Shown piece by piece: positions 10,169-16,611 of a stretch of DNA of 21,196 nucleotides; position 1 is the stretch's first letter; each line of letters starts with the position of its first letter. The notes under the pieces are model-generated. The model did not search any database. It saw only the letters and a list, made by a program, of their open reading frames with translations, and was not told the DNA's origin. The DNA is from Caribbeanibacter sp964518305 (GTDB taxonomy: Bacteria > Gemmatimonadota > Gemmatimonadetes > Palauibacterales > Palauibacteraceae), in NCBI GenBank assembly GCA_964518305.1, contig CAZFDK010000047.1:1-21196 (forward strand). Direction: 5' to 3'. Made by a program: the position numbers and the translations under genes.

Positions 10169-10236
10169 TCGACCGGATAGGATGTGGGGCGCAGCACCTT
10201 TCCCCCCGAAGCACACGGGCTCGAGGGTTCCTCACC

Positions 10237-11052
10237 ATGATGGAATGGACCCAGGACCTCCCGTTCAGCCGCAGCTACCTGATGATCGTCGTCGCTGTGG
10301 CGGTCGTAGTCGGCGGACTCGCCGTCTTCGGCCAGAGCTCGACTCTCGCCCTGGCCGCCGCGATCCTCGGCCTCTACGTGCTGCACCTGTTCAGCAACTG
10401 GCAGCTGGCCTCGAACCAGCGCCAGCAATGGCAGACGCTCCGGGACGTGGAGCGTATGCTGGGCGACCTCAACGCAGCTGCGGCCTCTCCTGCCACGGAG
10501 ACCGGAGACGAGCCGGACCCTGCATCGGAGACCACGGGTGCCGGCTGGCGGCTGACCGCCGTGGGCGAAGCCCCCCTGGATTCGGACGTCGGCGGGAAGG
10601 AGGAGCCGGACGCCGCGGGCGCAGGCGGCGTCTCCGCGGAGACGCCCGGAGCCGGAGGGGCGGACGAGGGGGCTTCCGAAGCTGCCGCTCCCGGCGAGAC
10701 TGCCGGAGTCGAGGAAGCCGGGCGAGAAGAGAAAAAAGAGGGAGACGCCGGGGACGGAGACGACGGTACGGTCCTGGTTCCGCGCCAGTACAAGCTGGGC
10801 ACCGTGGCGGTGGTCGAGCGGGCGCTCACGCCGGGCGAGGTGGCGCAGGTGCTGGGCGTGCAGGACCGTCACCCGGACCGGAAGTTCGGCGACATCGCCG
10901 TGGACCTGGGGCTGCTCGGGGAGTCCCAGCTCGAGGAGCTCCTCGAGACTCAGCGGGAGGGGCTCTATCGACCCGAGGCGATCAGCCGGGCGCGACGCGA
11001 CCTGCAGGAGTTCCGGCGCGAGAAGGCGGAGGAGCTGGGTACCGGCCCCTGA
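10237..11052 (+). CDS. Membrane protein with acidic linker and GspE/MshE N-terminal-like C-terminal domain
   Basis: 271 residues, ATG 10237 (a second ATG follows at once). Two hydrophobic segments at about 12-28 and 31-48 (YLMIVVAVAVVVGGLAVFG; TLALAAAILGLYVLHLF) form an N-terminal hairpin anchor. About 75-180 is Gly/Ala/Glu/Asp-rich, low complexity and probably disordered. About 185-270 is folded: YKLGTVAVVERALTPGE and then FGDIAVDLGLLGESQLEELL with ETQREG. The pattern L-G-x-x-A/L-V-x-x-G-L-L-x-x-x-Q-L-x-x-x-L-x-x-Q is that of the N-terminal domain of type II secretion/type IV pilus ATPases (GspE/PilB/MshE), some of which bind c-di-GMP. Here it is on a membrane protein without an ATPase. The gene is convergent with the HD-GYP gene. 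Function unknown; a link to pili or c-di-GMP is inference. Confidence 0.75.
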   Translation: MMEWTQDLPFSRSYLMIVVAVAVVVGGLAVFGQSSTLALAAAILGLYVLHLFSNWQLASNQRQQWQTLRDVERMLGDLNAAAASPATETGDEPDPASETTGAGWRLTAVGEAPLDSDVGGKEEPDAAGAGGVSAETPGAGGADEGASEAAAPGETAGVEEAGREEKKEGDAGDGDDGTVLVPRQYKLGTVAVVERALTPGEVAQVLGVQDRHPDRKFGDIAVDLGLLGESQLEELLETQREGLYRPEAISRARRDLQEFRREKAEELGTGP

Positions 11053-11121
11053 CGCCCCGACGAACGTCCGGCCGAGGCACCGTCCGGGTCGGCCCGCCCG
11101 TGATCCGCCCCGCCCTGGCGC

Positions 11122-12072
11122 TCAGCCCGTCGGCTGCTCCAGGCTCGGGAGATCGGTGGGAGCAGTGGCCGGATCCACGTCCTCGGCCTGCTGGCGCTCG
11201 ATCAGCTTGTCGGCCCGCTTCACCAGGTCGATTTCGAACACCGTCTCCACGATCTCGGGGTCGAACTGCCCGCCGGCGTTCTCCCGCAGCTCCTCCCGCA
11301 CGATGTCGGAGCTCAGCGCGTCGCGGTAGGAGCGGGCCGTGAGCATCGCGTCGATCGTGTCCGCCGCCATGATGATGCGGGCGCCCAGCGGAATCTCCTC
11401 TTCCTCGAGCCCGTCCGGATAGCCCGTCCCGTCGTAGCGCTCGTGGTGATGGCGGATGAACTTCCTCACCTCGTCGTCCAGCGCCCGGACGGACGACAGG
11501 AGGTCCACTCCCCGCTCCGGGTGCTTCTGGATCAGGTCCTGCTGCTCCTCGGACAGAGGCCCCTCCTGGACCAGGATCTCACGGTACGCCCGGTCGATCT
11601 TCCCGATGTCATGGAGGAGCGCCGCCCGCTCCACGTTGCGCATCTCCTGGAGGCCGACACCGAGCTCCTCGGCGAGCTCCTGTGAATACTGTGCTACACG
11701 CACGGAGTGGCCCGAGGTGTAGGGGTCCTGGGACTCCATGACACGCATCATGGTGCGGAGCAGATCCGTATTCAGGTTCTGGAGCTCGAGGTTGGCGCCG
11801 TAGGTGTAGCGGAGTCCGTAGAGGGGGACGAGAGCGAGGAGCAGCGTGACGTGGCCGTAGGCGATGTCGAGGTAGGCGACGCCGTACGCCACCGGGCTGA
11901 CGAAGACGTCGAAGCCGATGAGACGACCGGCCAANNNNNNNNNNNNNNNNNNNNNNNNNNNNNNNNNNNNNNNNNNNNNNNNNNNNNNNNNNNNNNNNNN
12001 NNNNNNNNNNNNNNNNNNNNNNNNNNNNNNNNNNCCACCGAGGAACGCGGCGGCCGAAAGGAACCAAGTCAT
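11122..12072 (-). CDS. Membrane-anchored HD-GYP domain protein, probable c-di-GMP phosphodiesterase, interrupted by scaffold gap
   Basis: ATG 12072 is preceded by AGGAGG nine bases upstream (on + at 12082-12087), so the start is well supported. The N-terminus MTWFLSAAAFLG is followed by the 100-N gap, so the true length is unknown. After it come hydrophobic segments (FDVFVSPVAYGVAYLDI; VTLLLALVPLYGLRY), then a complete HD-GYP domain: the GHSVRVAQYSQ helix, ALLHDIGKID (HD pair), HPERGVDLL, HHHERYDGTGYPDGL (GYP motif) and ARIIMAADTIDAM. All metal-binding positions I can check are present, so hydrolysis of c-di-GMP (family activity, giving pGpG or GMP) is likely. The C-terminal 25 residues are a Pro/Asp-rich tail. 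It is divergent from the pilin gene across a shared regulatory region, which suggests it opposes the GGDEF protein in pilus control. Confidence 0.85.
   Translation of the reverse strand: MTWFLSAAAFLGXXXXXXXXXXXXXXXXXXXXXXXXXXXXXXXXXXLAGRLIGFDVFVSPVAYGVAYLDIAYGHVTLLLALVPLYGLRYTYGANLELQNLNTDLLRTMMRVMESQDPYTSGHSVRVAQYSQELAEELGVGLQEMRNVERAALLHDIGKIDRAYREILVQEGPLSEEQQDLIQKHPERGVDLLSSVRALDDEVRKFIRHHHERYDGTGYPDGLEEEEIPLGARIIMAADTIDAMLTARSYRDALSSDIVREELRENAGGQFDPEIVETVFEIDLVKRADKLIERQQAEDVDPATAPTDLPSLEQPTG
11935..12034. other. Scaffold gap (100 N) inside the HD-GYP gene
   Basis: Exactly 100 N, the usual placeholder for a gap of unknown length. It removes part of the N-terminal membrane domain of the HD-GYP protein. 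The reading frame on both sides is the same only if 100 is taken literally, which may be chance. Confidence 0.97.
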
Positions 12073-12207
12073 GAGCGGTCACCTCCTCAGTTGGGCAAGT
12101 CGCACCCATCTCCGATCGGGTGAACTCACCGCTCCGCTCGGCGGAGGTCCGCTACGCTTCGCTGTGTCCTAAGAGGCTGGGGCCGATCTTCTTTTGGAAA
12201 TCTCGTC

Positions 12208-12223
12208 GGTTAGAATTCTAACC
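12208..12223. promoter_or_regulatory. 16-bp perfect AT-rich palindrome between HD-GYP and pilin genes, candidate operator
   Basis: GGTTAGAATTCTAACC is a perfect inverted repeat in the AT-richer part of the divergent intergenic region. It overlaps the candidate -10 of the HD-GYP promoter, the usual place for a repressor site. Confidence 0.5.
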
Positions 12224-12241
12224 CAATACGTGTAGCGTCAA
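12215..12241 (-). promoter_or_regulatory. Candidate sigma-70-type promoter for the HD-GYP gene
   Basis: On the minus strand, TTGACG (12236-12241) and TAGAAT (12215-12220) are separated by 15 bases, slightly short of the ideal 17. It would give a leader of roughly 135 bases to ATG 12072. Confidence 0.35.
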
Positions 12242-12267
12242 GACAATCTACCCATCAGTTGTATTAT
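12240..12267 (+). promoter_or_regulatory. Candidate sigma-70-type promoter for the pilin gene
   Basis: AAGACA (12240-12245), 16 bases, then TATTAT (12262-12267) lie in the only clearly AT-rich stretch of the window. Transcription from about 12274 would give a leader of about 275 nt that contains the riboswitch-like element. A short inverted repeat TCAAAA-AAC-TTTTGA follows at 12276-12290. Confidence 0.35.
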
Positions 12268-12358
12268 TGAACAGCTCAAAAAACTTTTGATTGGACGGGA
12301 GCCGCCTGTCAACCGATAACGGCTACCGCCGAACTCCGACCCTTCCCTCCGCCATCAT

Positions 12359-12489
12359 CTTGCACTCTGCAAACCCGATGGTGGGACGCAAGCCCCCCCG
12401 CGTGAAGCGAGAGCCGACGATCCGGCGATCAGCACTTAGCGCACAGGGACGATGTCATCCTGCCCGCCCGGCACGCCGGTTGCCACCAT
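12359..12489 (+). ncRNA. GEMM-I-like (c-di-GMP class I) riboswitch candidate in the pilin leader
   Basis: Three sequence blocks conserved in GEMM-I aptamers occur in the correct order: GCAAACC (12369-12375), GGGACGCAAGCC (12383-12394; consensus GGGACGCAAAGCC) and GCCGGTTGCC (12475-12484; consensus near GCCGGGUUACC/UUGCC). Adjacent GCAC at 12362-12365 also matches the 5' segment. Additional pairing: CCGGCG (12422-12427) with CGCCGG (12474-12479), and a hairpin at 12444-12462 (CAGG-GAC-GAT-GTC-AT-CCTG). Against a canonical aptamer: the P1 5' strand is not found in the usual place, the GNRA loop between the first two blocks is replaced by a six-base loop, and the G20-equivalent position appears to be C. 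ATGGTGG (12378-12384) can pair with CCACCAT (12483-12489), which would compete with the first hairpin. Position upstream of a type IV pilin matches known GEMM targets. Either a diverged member or a related RNA. Confidence 0.5.
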
Positions 12490-12503
12490 ATTGAGGCTCA
12501 GAC

Positions 12504-12517
12504 CGGGGAGTCCCCCG
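12504..12517 (+). promoter_or_regulatory. Short GC hairpin before the pilin Shine-Dalgarno
   Basis: CGGGG-AGTC-CCCCG, five pairs, ends 18 bases before AGGAG. There is no T tract, so it is not an intrinsic terminator by itself; it might be part of an expression platform for the upstream leader. Confidence 0.3.
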
Positions 12518-12548
12518 TCTCACGTTCAACAGGGCAGGAGCATCTCCC

Positions 12549-13007
12549 GTGGACAAAAACCAACCCCACAGGCCCGCGGAGGGCGGCTTTACGCTCATCG
12601 AGCTGCTCATCGTGGTCGTGATCCTCGGAATCCTCGCCGCGATCGCGATTCCGCAGTACAGCAACACCAAGGGTGCCTCCTACGACTCCGCGGCGAAGAG
12701 CGATCTTCGCAACCTGATGACACATCAGGAGGAGCACTTCGTCGACTTCGGACAGTACGCCTCTGAGCTCGCCGGCACCGGTGACTCGGACAGTACGACC
12801 GCGGTCGTCAAGGCATCCGGGGACATGGTCGTCGGTGATCACCTGCAGATCACGAGCGGCGGGGCGGGGGACGGCAGTCCCAACCGGTACACCGCTCAGG
12901 CCAAGCACCCGTCTTCGGAGAACTGCTGGGAAGTCTCTGTCGGGCGGAACGTCAGCGCGGGGGAGGAGATCCGAGCGGCGTCCAGTTGCCAGGTCGCCGG
13001 AAGCTAG
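12549..13007 (+). CDS. Type IV major pilin-like prepilin (PilA/PilE class)
   Basis: 152 residues from GTG 12549, with AGGAG at 12536-12540 eight bases upstream. A short leader of 13 residues ends in Gly-Gly, then FTLIELLIVVVILGILAAIA: the PilD prepilin peptidase site with Phe1 and Glu5 of the mature pilin. About 20 hydrophobic residues form the N-terminal alpha-helix, followed by IPQYSNTKGASYDSAAKSDLRNLMTHQEEHF, the usual amphipathic continuation. Two cysteines near the C-terminus (NCWEVS; SSCQVAG) could form the D-region disulfide. Mature size about 139 residues, typical of PilA. Expected role: structural subunit of a type IV pilus, assembled in the inner membrane and extruded. No assembly ATPase, PilC or secretin is in the window. 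The leader carries the riboswitch candidate. Major versus minor status is inferred from the stand-alone promoter and canonical Glu5. Confidence 0.92.
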   Translation: MDKNQPHRPAEGGFTLIELLIVVVILGILAAIAIPQYSNTKGASYDSAAKSDLRNLMTHQEEHFVDFGQYASELAGTGDSDSTTAVVKASGDMVVGDHLQITSGGAGDGSPNRYTAQAKHPSSENCWEVSVGRNVSAGEEIRAASSCQVAGS

Positions 13008-13055
13008 GCGGAGCGACCGCTACAGATTCGGAGCAGGCCCATCGGGACGTCGTCG

Positions 13056-13598
13056 GTGCTGGATCGTGCCGTCTGCGCCGAACTCGCTGTCGTCACGCTC
13101 ACCGCCGTCACTCTTGCAGCCTGCGGTGACGGAACCGGCCCCGACGCCGACCTCACGCAGGAGCAGGCGGAGGAGGTCGCGCAGGCGCTATCGCAGAGCG
13201 CCTATCGGCACAATCTCGGCAGCTCGGGGGCTCCCTCGATCCTCGGACCGGCGACCTCTTCCCCGAGCCTCTCACGGCGGGCCTCTGCGAATATGACCGT
13301 CGGGTTCTCGACCACCGGCGAGGGGGCNNNNNNNNNNNNNNNNNNNNNNNNNNNNNNNNNNNNNNNNNNNNNNNNNNNNNNNNNNNNNNNNNNNNNNNNN
13401 NNNNNNNNNNNNNNNNNNNNNNNNNNNCGAGGGGGCGGCTCCGTCAGCTGGTCGGTGGACGTGGAGGCCGTTCGGGGCGAGCTGCGCGATTCGGTCGCCG
13501 TGAACGGGACTCTCGCGCACGACGCGTGCACGGCGACGAGCGGACGAGTCTGCGACCGTACGCTCGAGCGGTCGTTCAGCCTCGAGGACGGGGCGTAG
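13056..13598 (+). CDS. Small secreted lipoprotein of unknown function, interrupted by scaffold gap
   Basis: Start GTG 13056 is tentative. The N-terminus is hydrophobic and ends in a lipobox (TLAAC), then GDGTGPDADLTQEQAEEVAQAL. This layout, LAACGD-TGP followed by a short acidic helix, is familiar from small lipoproteins of unknown function in Gemmatimonadota. The middle is lost in the 100-N gap. After it GGSVSWSVDVEAV and later NGTLAHDACTATSGRVCDRTLERSFSLEDGA suggest beta strands with paired cysteines (DAC, VC), as in secreted beta-sandwich domains. True length is unknown and the frame across the gap is unverified. It lies 48 bases after the pilin and may be co-transcribed. Likely cell-envelope location through lipid attachment to the Cys. 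Confidence 0.6.
   Translation: MLDRAVCAELAVVTLTAVTLAACGDGTGPDADLTQEQAEEVAQALSQSAYRHNLGSSGAPSILGPATSSPSLSRRASANMTVGFSTTGEGXXXXXXXXXXXXXXXXXXXXXXXXXXXXXXXXXXRGGGSVSWSVDVEAVRGELRDSVAVNGTLAHDACTATSGRVCDRTLERSFSLEDGA
13328..13427. other. Scaffold gap (100 N) inside the lipoprotein gene
   Basis: Exactly 100 N. The nine bases touching the gap on the left (13319-13327) and on the right (13428-13436) are identical, CGAGGGGGC, which suggests contig ends that share a short repeat or overlap. Confidence 0.97.
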
Positions 13599-13603
13599 CG
13601 TCG

Positions 13604-13621
13604 TCGGCCGGGTCCGGCCGA
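13604..13621 (+). terminator. Hairpin just after the lipoprotein stop, possible terminator
   Basis: TCGGCC-GGGTCC-GGCCGA, six pairs, begins five bases after the TAG at 13596-13598. No T tract follows, so termination is uncertain. Confidence 0.3.
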
Positions 13622-13790
13622 GGGTCTGTCGACCAGCCGCGTGGACCGCTCGGCCTCGTCGTCGACCCGCGGCCGCCGTTCGCGGTCGGTGAGTCAGGGA
13701 CTCGCCCGAGCGCTTGGGCGCATCGACCGCGGCGCCTCCTGGAGAAAAGACGGCCCCGGAGAGAAGGACCCGCTGCCAGCACACAGAAAA

Positions 13791-13816
13791 GGGGGAGACG
13801 GCATGACGCCTCCCCC
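13791..13816 (-). terminator. Intrinsic terminator of the minor-pilin cluster
   Basis: On the minus strand a stem with GGGGGAG against CTCCCCC and an inner GGC/GCC closes at 13791 and is followed by TTTT (13787-13790). It lies about 30 bases past the stop of the last PilX-like gene at 13846. Confidence 0.8.
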
Positions 13817-13845
13817 GGGAGTCGAGCGGCGCGTCGCCGCTCCCG

Positions 13846-15102
13846 TCAGCGCTCCTCGTACAGGCTTCCGGGTACGCGGTGGATCATCATCATGCCTGCG
13901 CTGGCCATGTGCACGTTGCAGCTGTTGTAGTAGATGTTCTTCGTTCCGTTGCTCTGGTCCGGCGGGACGGTGTCACCCTGCAGCTCGTTCAGTCCGGAGA
14001 CCATGGCGCCGTAGACGGTCTTCGTGCCGTTTCCCCGCAGGTGGCCGCCGGCCAGGATGAGTCCGTCCCAGGTGAAGTTGCCGTTCATCGTCACGTCCCC
14101 CTGGGCGATCAGCAGCCCCTCGCCCGATTGACCTCCGCTCAGGCTGTAGTCCGGATCGGTGATGTTCACCACGTCCCAGCCGTTGCTGTCGTTGATGTTC
14201 GTGGTCGGGAACGGATCGCCCTGACCCACGATGTAGTTGGCGTTGATCTGCTTGAGTCGGGCCCACTGGTCGGCGCTCATCATGTCCTCCGCGGCGCCGT
14301 CGCGGCACTCGACGTCCGACGGGCTCCCGGTCGCCCCGCCGTAGTTGGTGTCACAGGGCTGATTGCTCCCGGTGTTGGTGCTGTTGTTGTTCCCGTTGTT
14401 CCCGTTGTTGCCGTTATTCCCGTTATTCCCGTTGTTGCCGTTGTTCCCGTTGTTTCCGTTGTTTCCTCCGCCCGAGCTGCCGAACCACTGGGCCGTGACT
14501 CCCGGGACGTTGCCGGCCACGTTCGCCGCGTCGCACGCGGGATTGGTGCCCGGGCTGTAGCCGTCGATGCCCTGGAACGTGGCGGAGGCTCCGCTCTGCC
14601 CGAGGCCGGTGTTCGCCACGTACGACCCGTTCGGAAGCACGGGGCTCAGCGGAGTGGCAATCACGACCGTCGACACGGTACGGCGAGCGGTGTCACCGAC
14701 CGGCGGCGCGTAGGTGCCGGTCGCGGTGATGCGGTACATCCGCTCGTCGTTCTGCATGCCCCAGGCCAGCCGCTCCGCGGTGACAGTGGCCTCGCCCTTC
14801 GGCTCGTCCGGGAAGGGGTAGGTGACGGGCTGGATGTCGTTCGCGGTATCGGCCGCCAGGGAATCCGGGGCGTCGGTGGCCAGGTAGTGGTTGAGCCCAC
14901 GGTCGGCCAGGTGGAACGCCTGCGTCCTCGCCGCGAAGTCTCGGGACGTCTCGAGCTCGGCGGTCGAGAGGCTGTAGCCCGCCGTGGCGATGACGCTCAC
15001 CACGACGATGGCGATGAGCGCCGCAGCGAGCGCATAGCCGGCTTCGCCGCCGGGCGGAACCGGCCCGCGGTCCGATGAGGTGGGTGGAGAATGTTCGCAC
15101 AT
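13846..15102 (-). CDS. PilX-like minor pilin/type IV pilus assembly protein with Gly-Asn-Asn repeat (copy C)
   Basis: 418 residues, ATG 15102. The N-terminus is a prepilin-type signal: charged leader, then GEAGYALAAALIAIVVVSVI. Cleavage after Gly would give Tyr1-Ala-Leu-Ala-Ala5, so the usual Glu5 is absent, as in GspK-type tip subunits. Next comes LADRGLNHYLATDAPDSL, shared with the two upstream paralogs. About residues 212-238 are nine GNN units. The C-terminal half has CDTNYGGATG, DMMSADQWARLKQINANYIVG and a strand-rich section GLLIAQGDVTMNGNFTWDGLIL, which looks like stacked beta turns as in bactofilin- or solenoid-type domains. It ends HRVPGSLYEER. Homologous over its full length to copies A and B but clearly diverged. 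It is last in the cluster, preceded by a 390-bp gap and followed by a terminator. Role inferred: pilus-tip or assembly-priming subunit, or surface adhesin. Confidence 0.8.
   Translation of the reverse strand: MCEHSPPTSSDRGPVPPGGEAGYALAAALIAIVVVSVIATAGYSLSTAELETSRDFAARTQAFHLADRGLNHYLATDAPDSLAADTANDIQPVTYPFPDEPKGEATVTAERLAWGMQNDERMYRITATGTYAPPVGDTARRTVSTVVIATPLSPVLPNGSYVANTGLGQSGASATFQGIDGYSPGTNPACDAANVAGNVPGVTAQWFGSSGGGNNGNNGNNGNNGNNGNNGNNGNNGNNNSTNTGSNQPCDTNYGGATGSPSDVECRDGAAEDMMSADQWARLKQINANYIVGQGDPFPTTNINDSNGWDVVNITDPDYSLSGGQSGEGLLIAQGDVTMNGNFTWDGLILAGGHLRGNGTKTVYGAMVSGLNELQGDTVPPDQSNGTKNIYYNSCNVHMASAGMMMIHRVPGSLYEER
14386..14466 (-). repeat. Nine tandem 9-bp units encoding Gly-Asn-Asn
   Basis: On the minus strand, nine in-frame units of the type GGN-AAY-AAC, with synonymous variation (GGA, GGG, GGC; AAC, AAT). 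One extra Asn follows, then STNTG. The unit length is a multiple of three, so copy-number change would keep the frame. Confidence 0.95.
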
Positions 15103-15492
15103 TTCAGGTCACCGTCCTGCACTGAGTCTCGAAGGGCGACGGACTCCTCGTCCGACTCCGCCCGCACCACGTCGGCTTCCTGCCTTCGGTGCGGTACTGC
15201 CCTGAATAGGTGCAAATGCCGTACTGCGCAGGACGTCAGTCGGTCGCCAGAAGGAAACCTCTACTCTGTTTCCTGTCAATAGAATAGAGAGTCACACGAA
15301 TGGGAGGAGCTCCCACCGATTCCGCCCGACGCGGCGACCCCTGTTGCCAAAAGCAGGGTTCGTTGCGAAACACGGGACCGCCCCCCGACGGGCCCGGGCC
15401 GGCCGGCGGTCCGGACGGCGAGAGCCCACCGAGCCACCGAGCCCGGGAGAGCTCGTGTCGAGCCTCCACACGCAGGGTTCCGGACCGGCAGC
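15103..15492. other. Intergenic region between PilX-like copies A and C
   Basis: 390 bases without a supported gene. Contents: near 15301-15315 an inverted repeat TGGGAG-GAG-CTCCCA; at 15253-15273 an inverted repeat GGAAAC-N9-GTTTCC; immediately beside it, on the minus strand, a perfect TTGACA (15274-15279) without a good -10. Direct repeats of GCAGTAC lie near 15193-15230. The region could hold a separate promoter for copy C. Confidence 0.45.
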
Positions 15493-16552
15493 TCAGCGGG
15501 ACTCGTACATGGTGGAGGGCACGCGGCTCACGCGGTACTGCGCGGTGCTGGCCTTGTAGATGCTGCAGCTGTTGTACTGGAAGGTCTTGGTACCGTTGCC
15601 GATCTGGTTGTCGGACGGAGCGGCGCCCAGCAGCTCGTTCAGGCCGGTGACCATGCCGCCGTTGACGGTCTGGTTCCCGTTGGACGACTTGAGCCGCCCG
15701 CCCACCAGCACCAGGCCGTCCCAGGTGTACCCGCCGTTCATGGTGAGGTCGCCCTCGACGATCAGAATGCCCTGGCCGGTGCCGTCGGTCTCGCCGCCGT
15801 CCAGGGCGTAGTCGCCGCTGGACTTCACGACCTCGTAGCCGTCCGTCTCGGGGAAGCTGTCGGTGCCCGCGACCACGTGATCCGGCTCGAGGTCGCGGAG
15901 CGCGTTCCACTGGTCGGCGGACATGAAGTCCGACACCGCGTCGCTCTTGCACGTCGTCTGCGGGGTGGCGCCGGCGTAGTTCTCACACGATCCGCCCCCG
16001 GGACCGCCCCCGGAGACCTGGAAGGTGTCGGCAACCACGCTCTCGGCGTCGCCCGTCCCCACGCCGGCCTCGCTGCACAGGGCGTCGGCCCCCGTGTAGC
16101 TGTTGTAGCCGTTGTAGGTGGCCGAGTTGCCGTTCTGCTGCACGCTCGTGCCCGAGACGAAGGAGCCGCTCGGGTAGACCGGCATGAGGGGCGTGGCCAG
16201 GACGACCGAGGAGACGGTGCGGCGCACCGTGTCGCTGGTCGGCGTGACGTGCTCGCCCGTGGAGCGGACCCGGTACAGGCTCTCGTCGTTGGCCATCCCC
16301 AGCGTCAGCGTGTCCACCGTCACCCGGGCCCTGCCCGTCTCGTAGTCGTAGGTGACCGGGGAGACCAGGTCGTGGGCGTCGGTGGCCAGGTAGTGGTTCA
16401 GCCCCCGGTCCGCCAGCCTCAACGCCTCGGCGCTCGCCCGGTAGTCCCGGGAGGCGCCGGCCTCGGTGTTCGACAGCCCCCACCCCGCCGCGGCCAGGAT
16501 CGTCACCACCACGATGGCGATGAGCGAGACCGCCAGCGCGTAGCCCGCCTCG
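15492..16552. repeat. Long direct repeat, unit 1 (covers most of PilX-like copy A)
   Basis: Matches 16910-17970 at an offset of 1418 bases over 1061 bases. By reading, I find four mismatches, at 16422, 16460, 16503 and 16548. The first 930 bases appear identical. Homology ends abruptly at both sides. Confidence 0.93.
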
Positions 16553-16611
16553 GGCTGTTCCCGATAACACTCTCCGGGCTCCGGACTCGCCCCGCCTTCG
16601 ATACCAGCCAT
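15493..16611 (-). CDS. PilX-like minor pilin/type IV pilus assembly protein (copy A)
   Basis: 372 residues from ATG 16611, chosen because GGGGAG sits seven bases upstream (16619-16624); the frame is open to 16764, but that part looks non-coding. Leader MAGIEGGASPEPGECYREQPEAG, then YALAVSLIAIVVVTILAAAG: prepilin-type helix without Glu5 (Val at that place). SNTEAGASRDYRASAEALR is followed by LADRGLNHYLATDAHDLV. The body contains CENYAGATPQTTCKSDAVSD, FMSADQWNAL and a strand-rich segment GILIVEGDLTMNGGYTWDGL; it ends RVPSTMYESR. About 310 C-terminal residues are identical to copy B; the N-terminal helix differs at Ala/Val and Thr/Ala positions and the leader is unrelated. Expected inner-membrane and pilus location. 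The gene lies 299 bases after copy B on the same strand. Same proposed role as copies B and C. Confidence 0.82.
   Translation of the reverse strand: MAGIEGGASPEPGECYREQPEAGYALAVSLIAIVVVTILAAAGWGLSNTEAGASRDYRASAEALRLADRGLNHYLATDAHDLVSPVTYDYETGRARVTVDTLTLGMANDESLYRVRSTGEHVTPTSDTVRRTVSSVVLATPLMPVYPSGSFVSGTSVQQNGNSATYNGYNSYTGADALCSEAGVGTGDAESVVADTFQVSGGGPGGGSCENYAGATPQTTCKSDAVSDFMSADQWNALRDLEPDHVVAGTDSFPETDGYEVVKSSGDYALDGGETDGTGQGILIVEGDLTMNGGYTWDGLVLVGGRLKSSNGNQTVNGGMVTGLNELLGAAPSDNQIGNGTKTFQYNSCSIYKASTAQYRVSRVPSTMYESR

Noticed and set aside
14386..14466. Tandem short repeat considered as CRISPR or intergenic minisatellite
   Set aside because: Units are 9 bp, in frame inside a prepilin gene and without spacers.
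14363..14560. Hydrophobic plus-strand frame (LFPLLPLFPL type)
   Set aside because: It is the antisense reading of the GNN repeat in PilX-like copy C.
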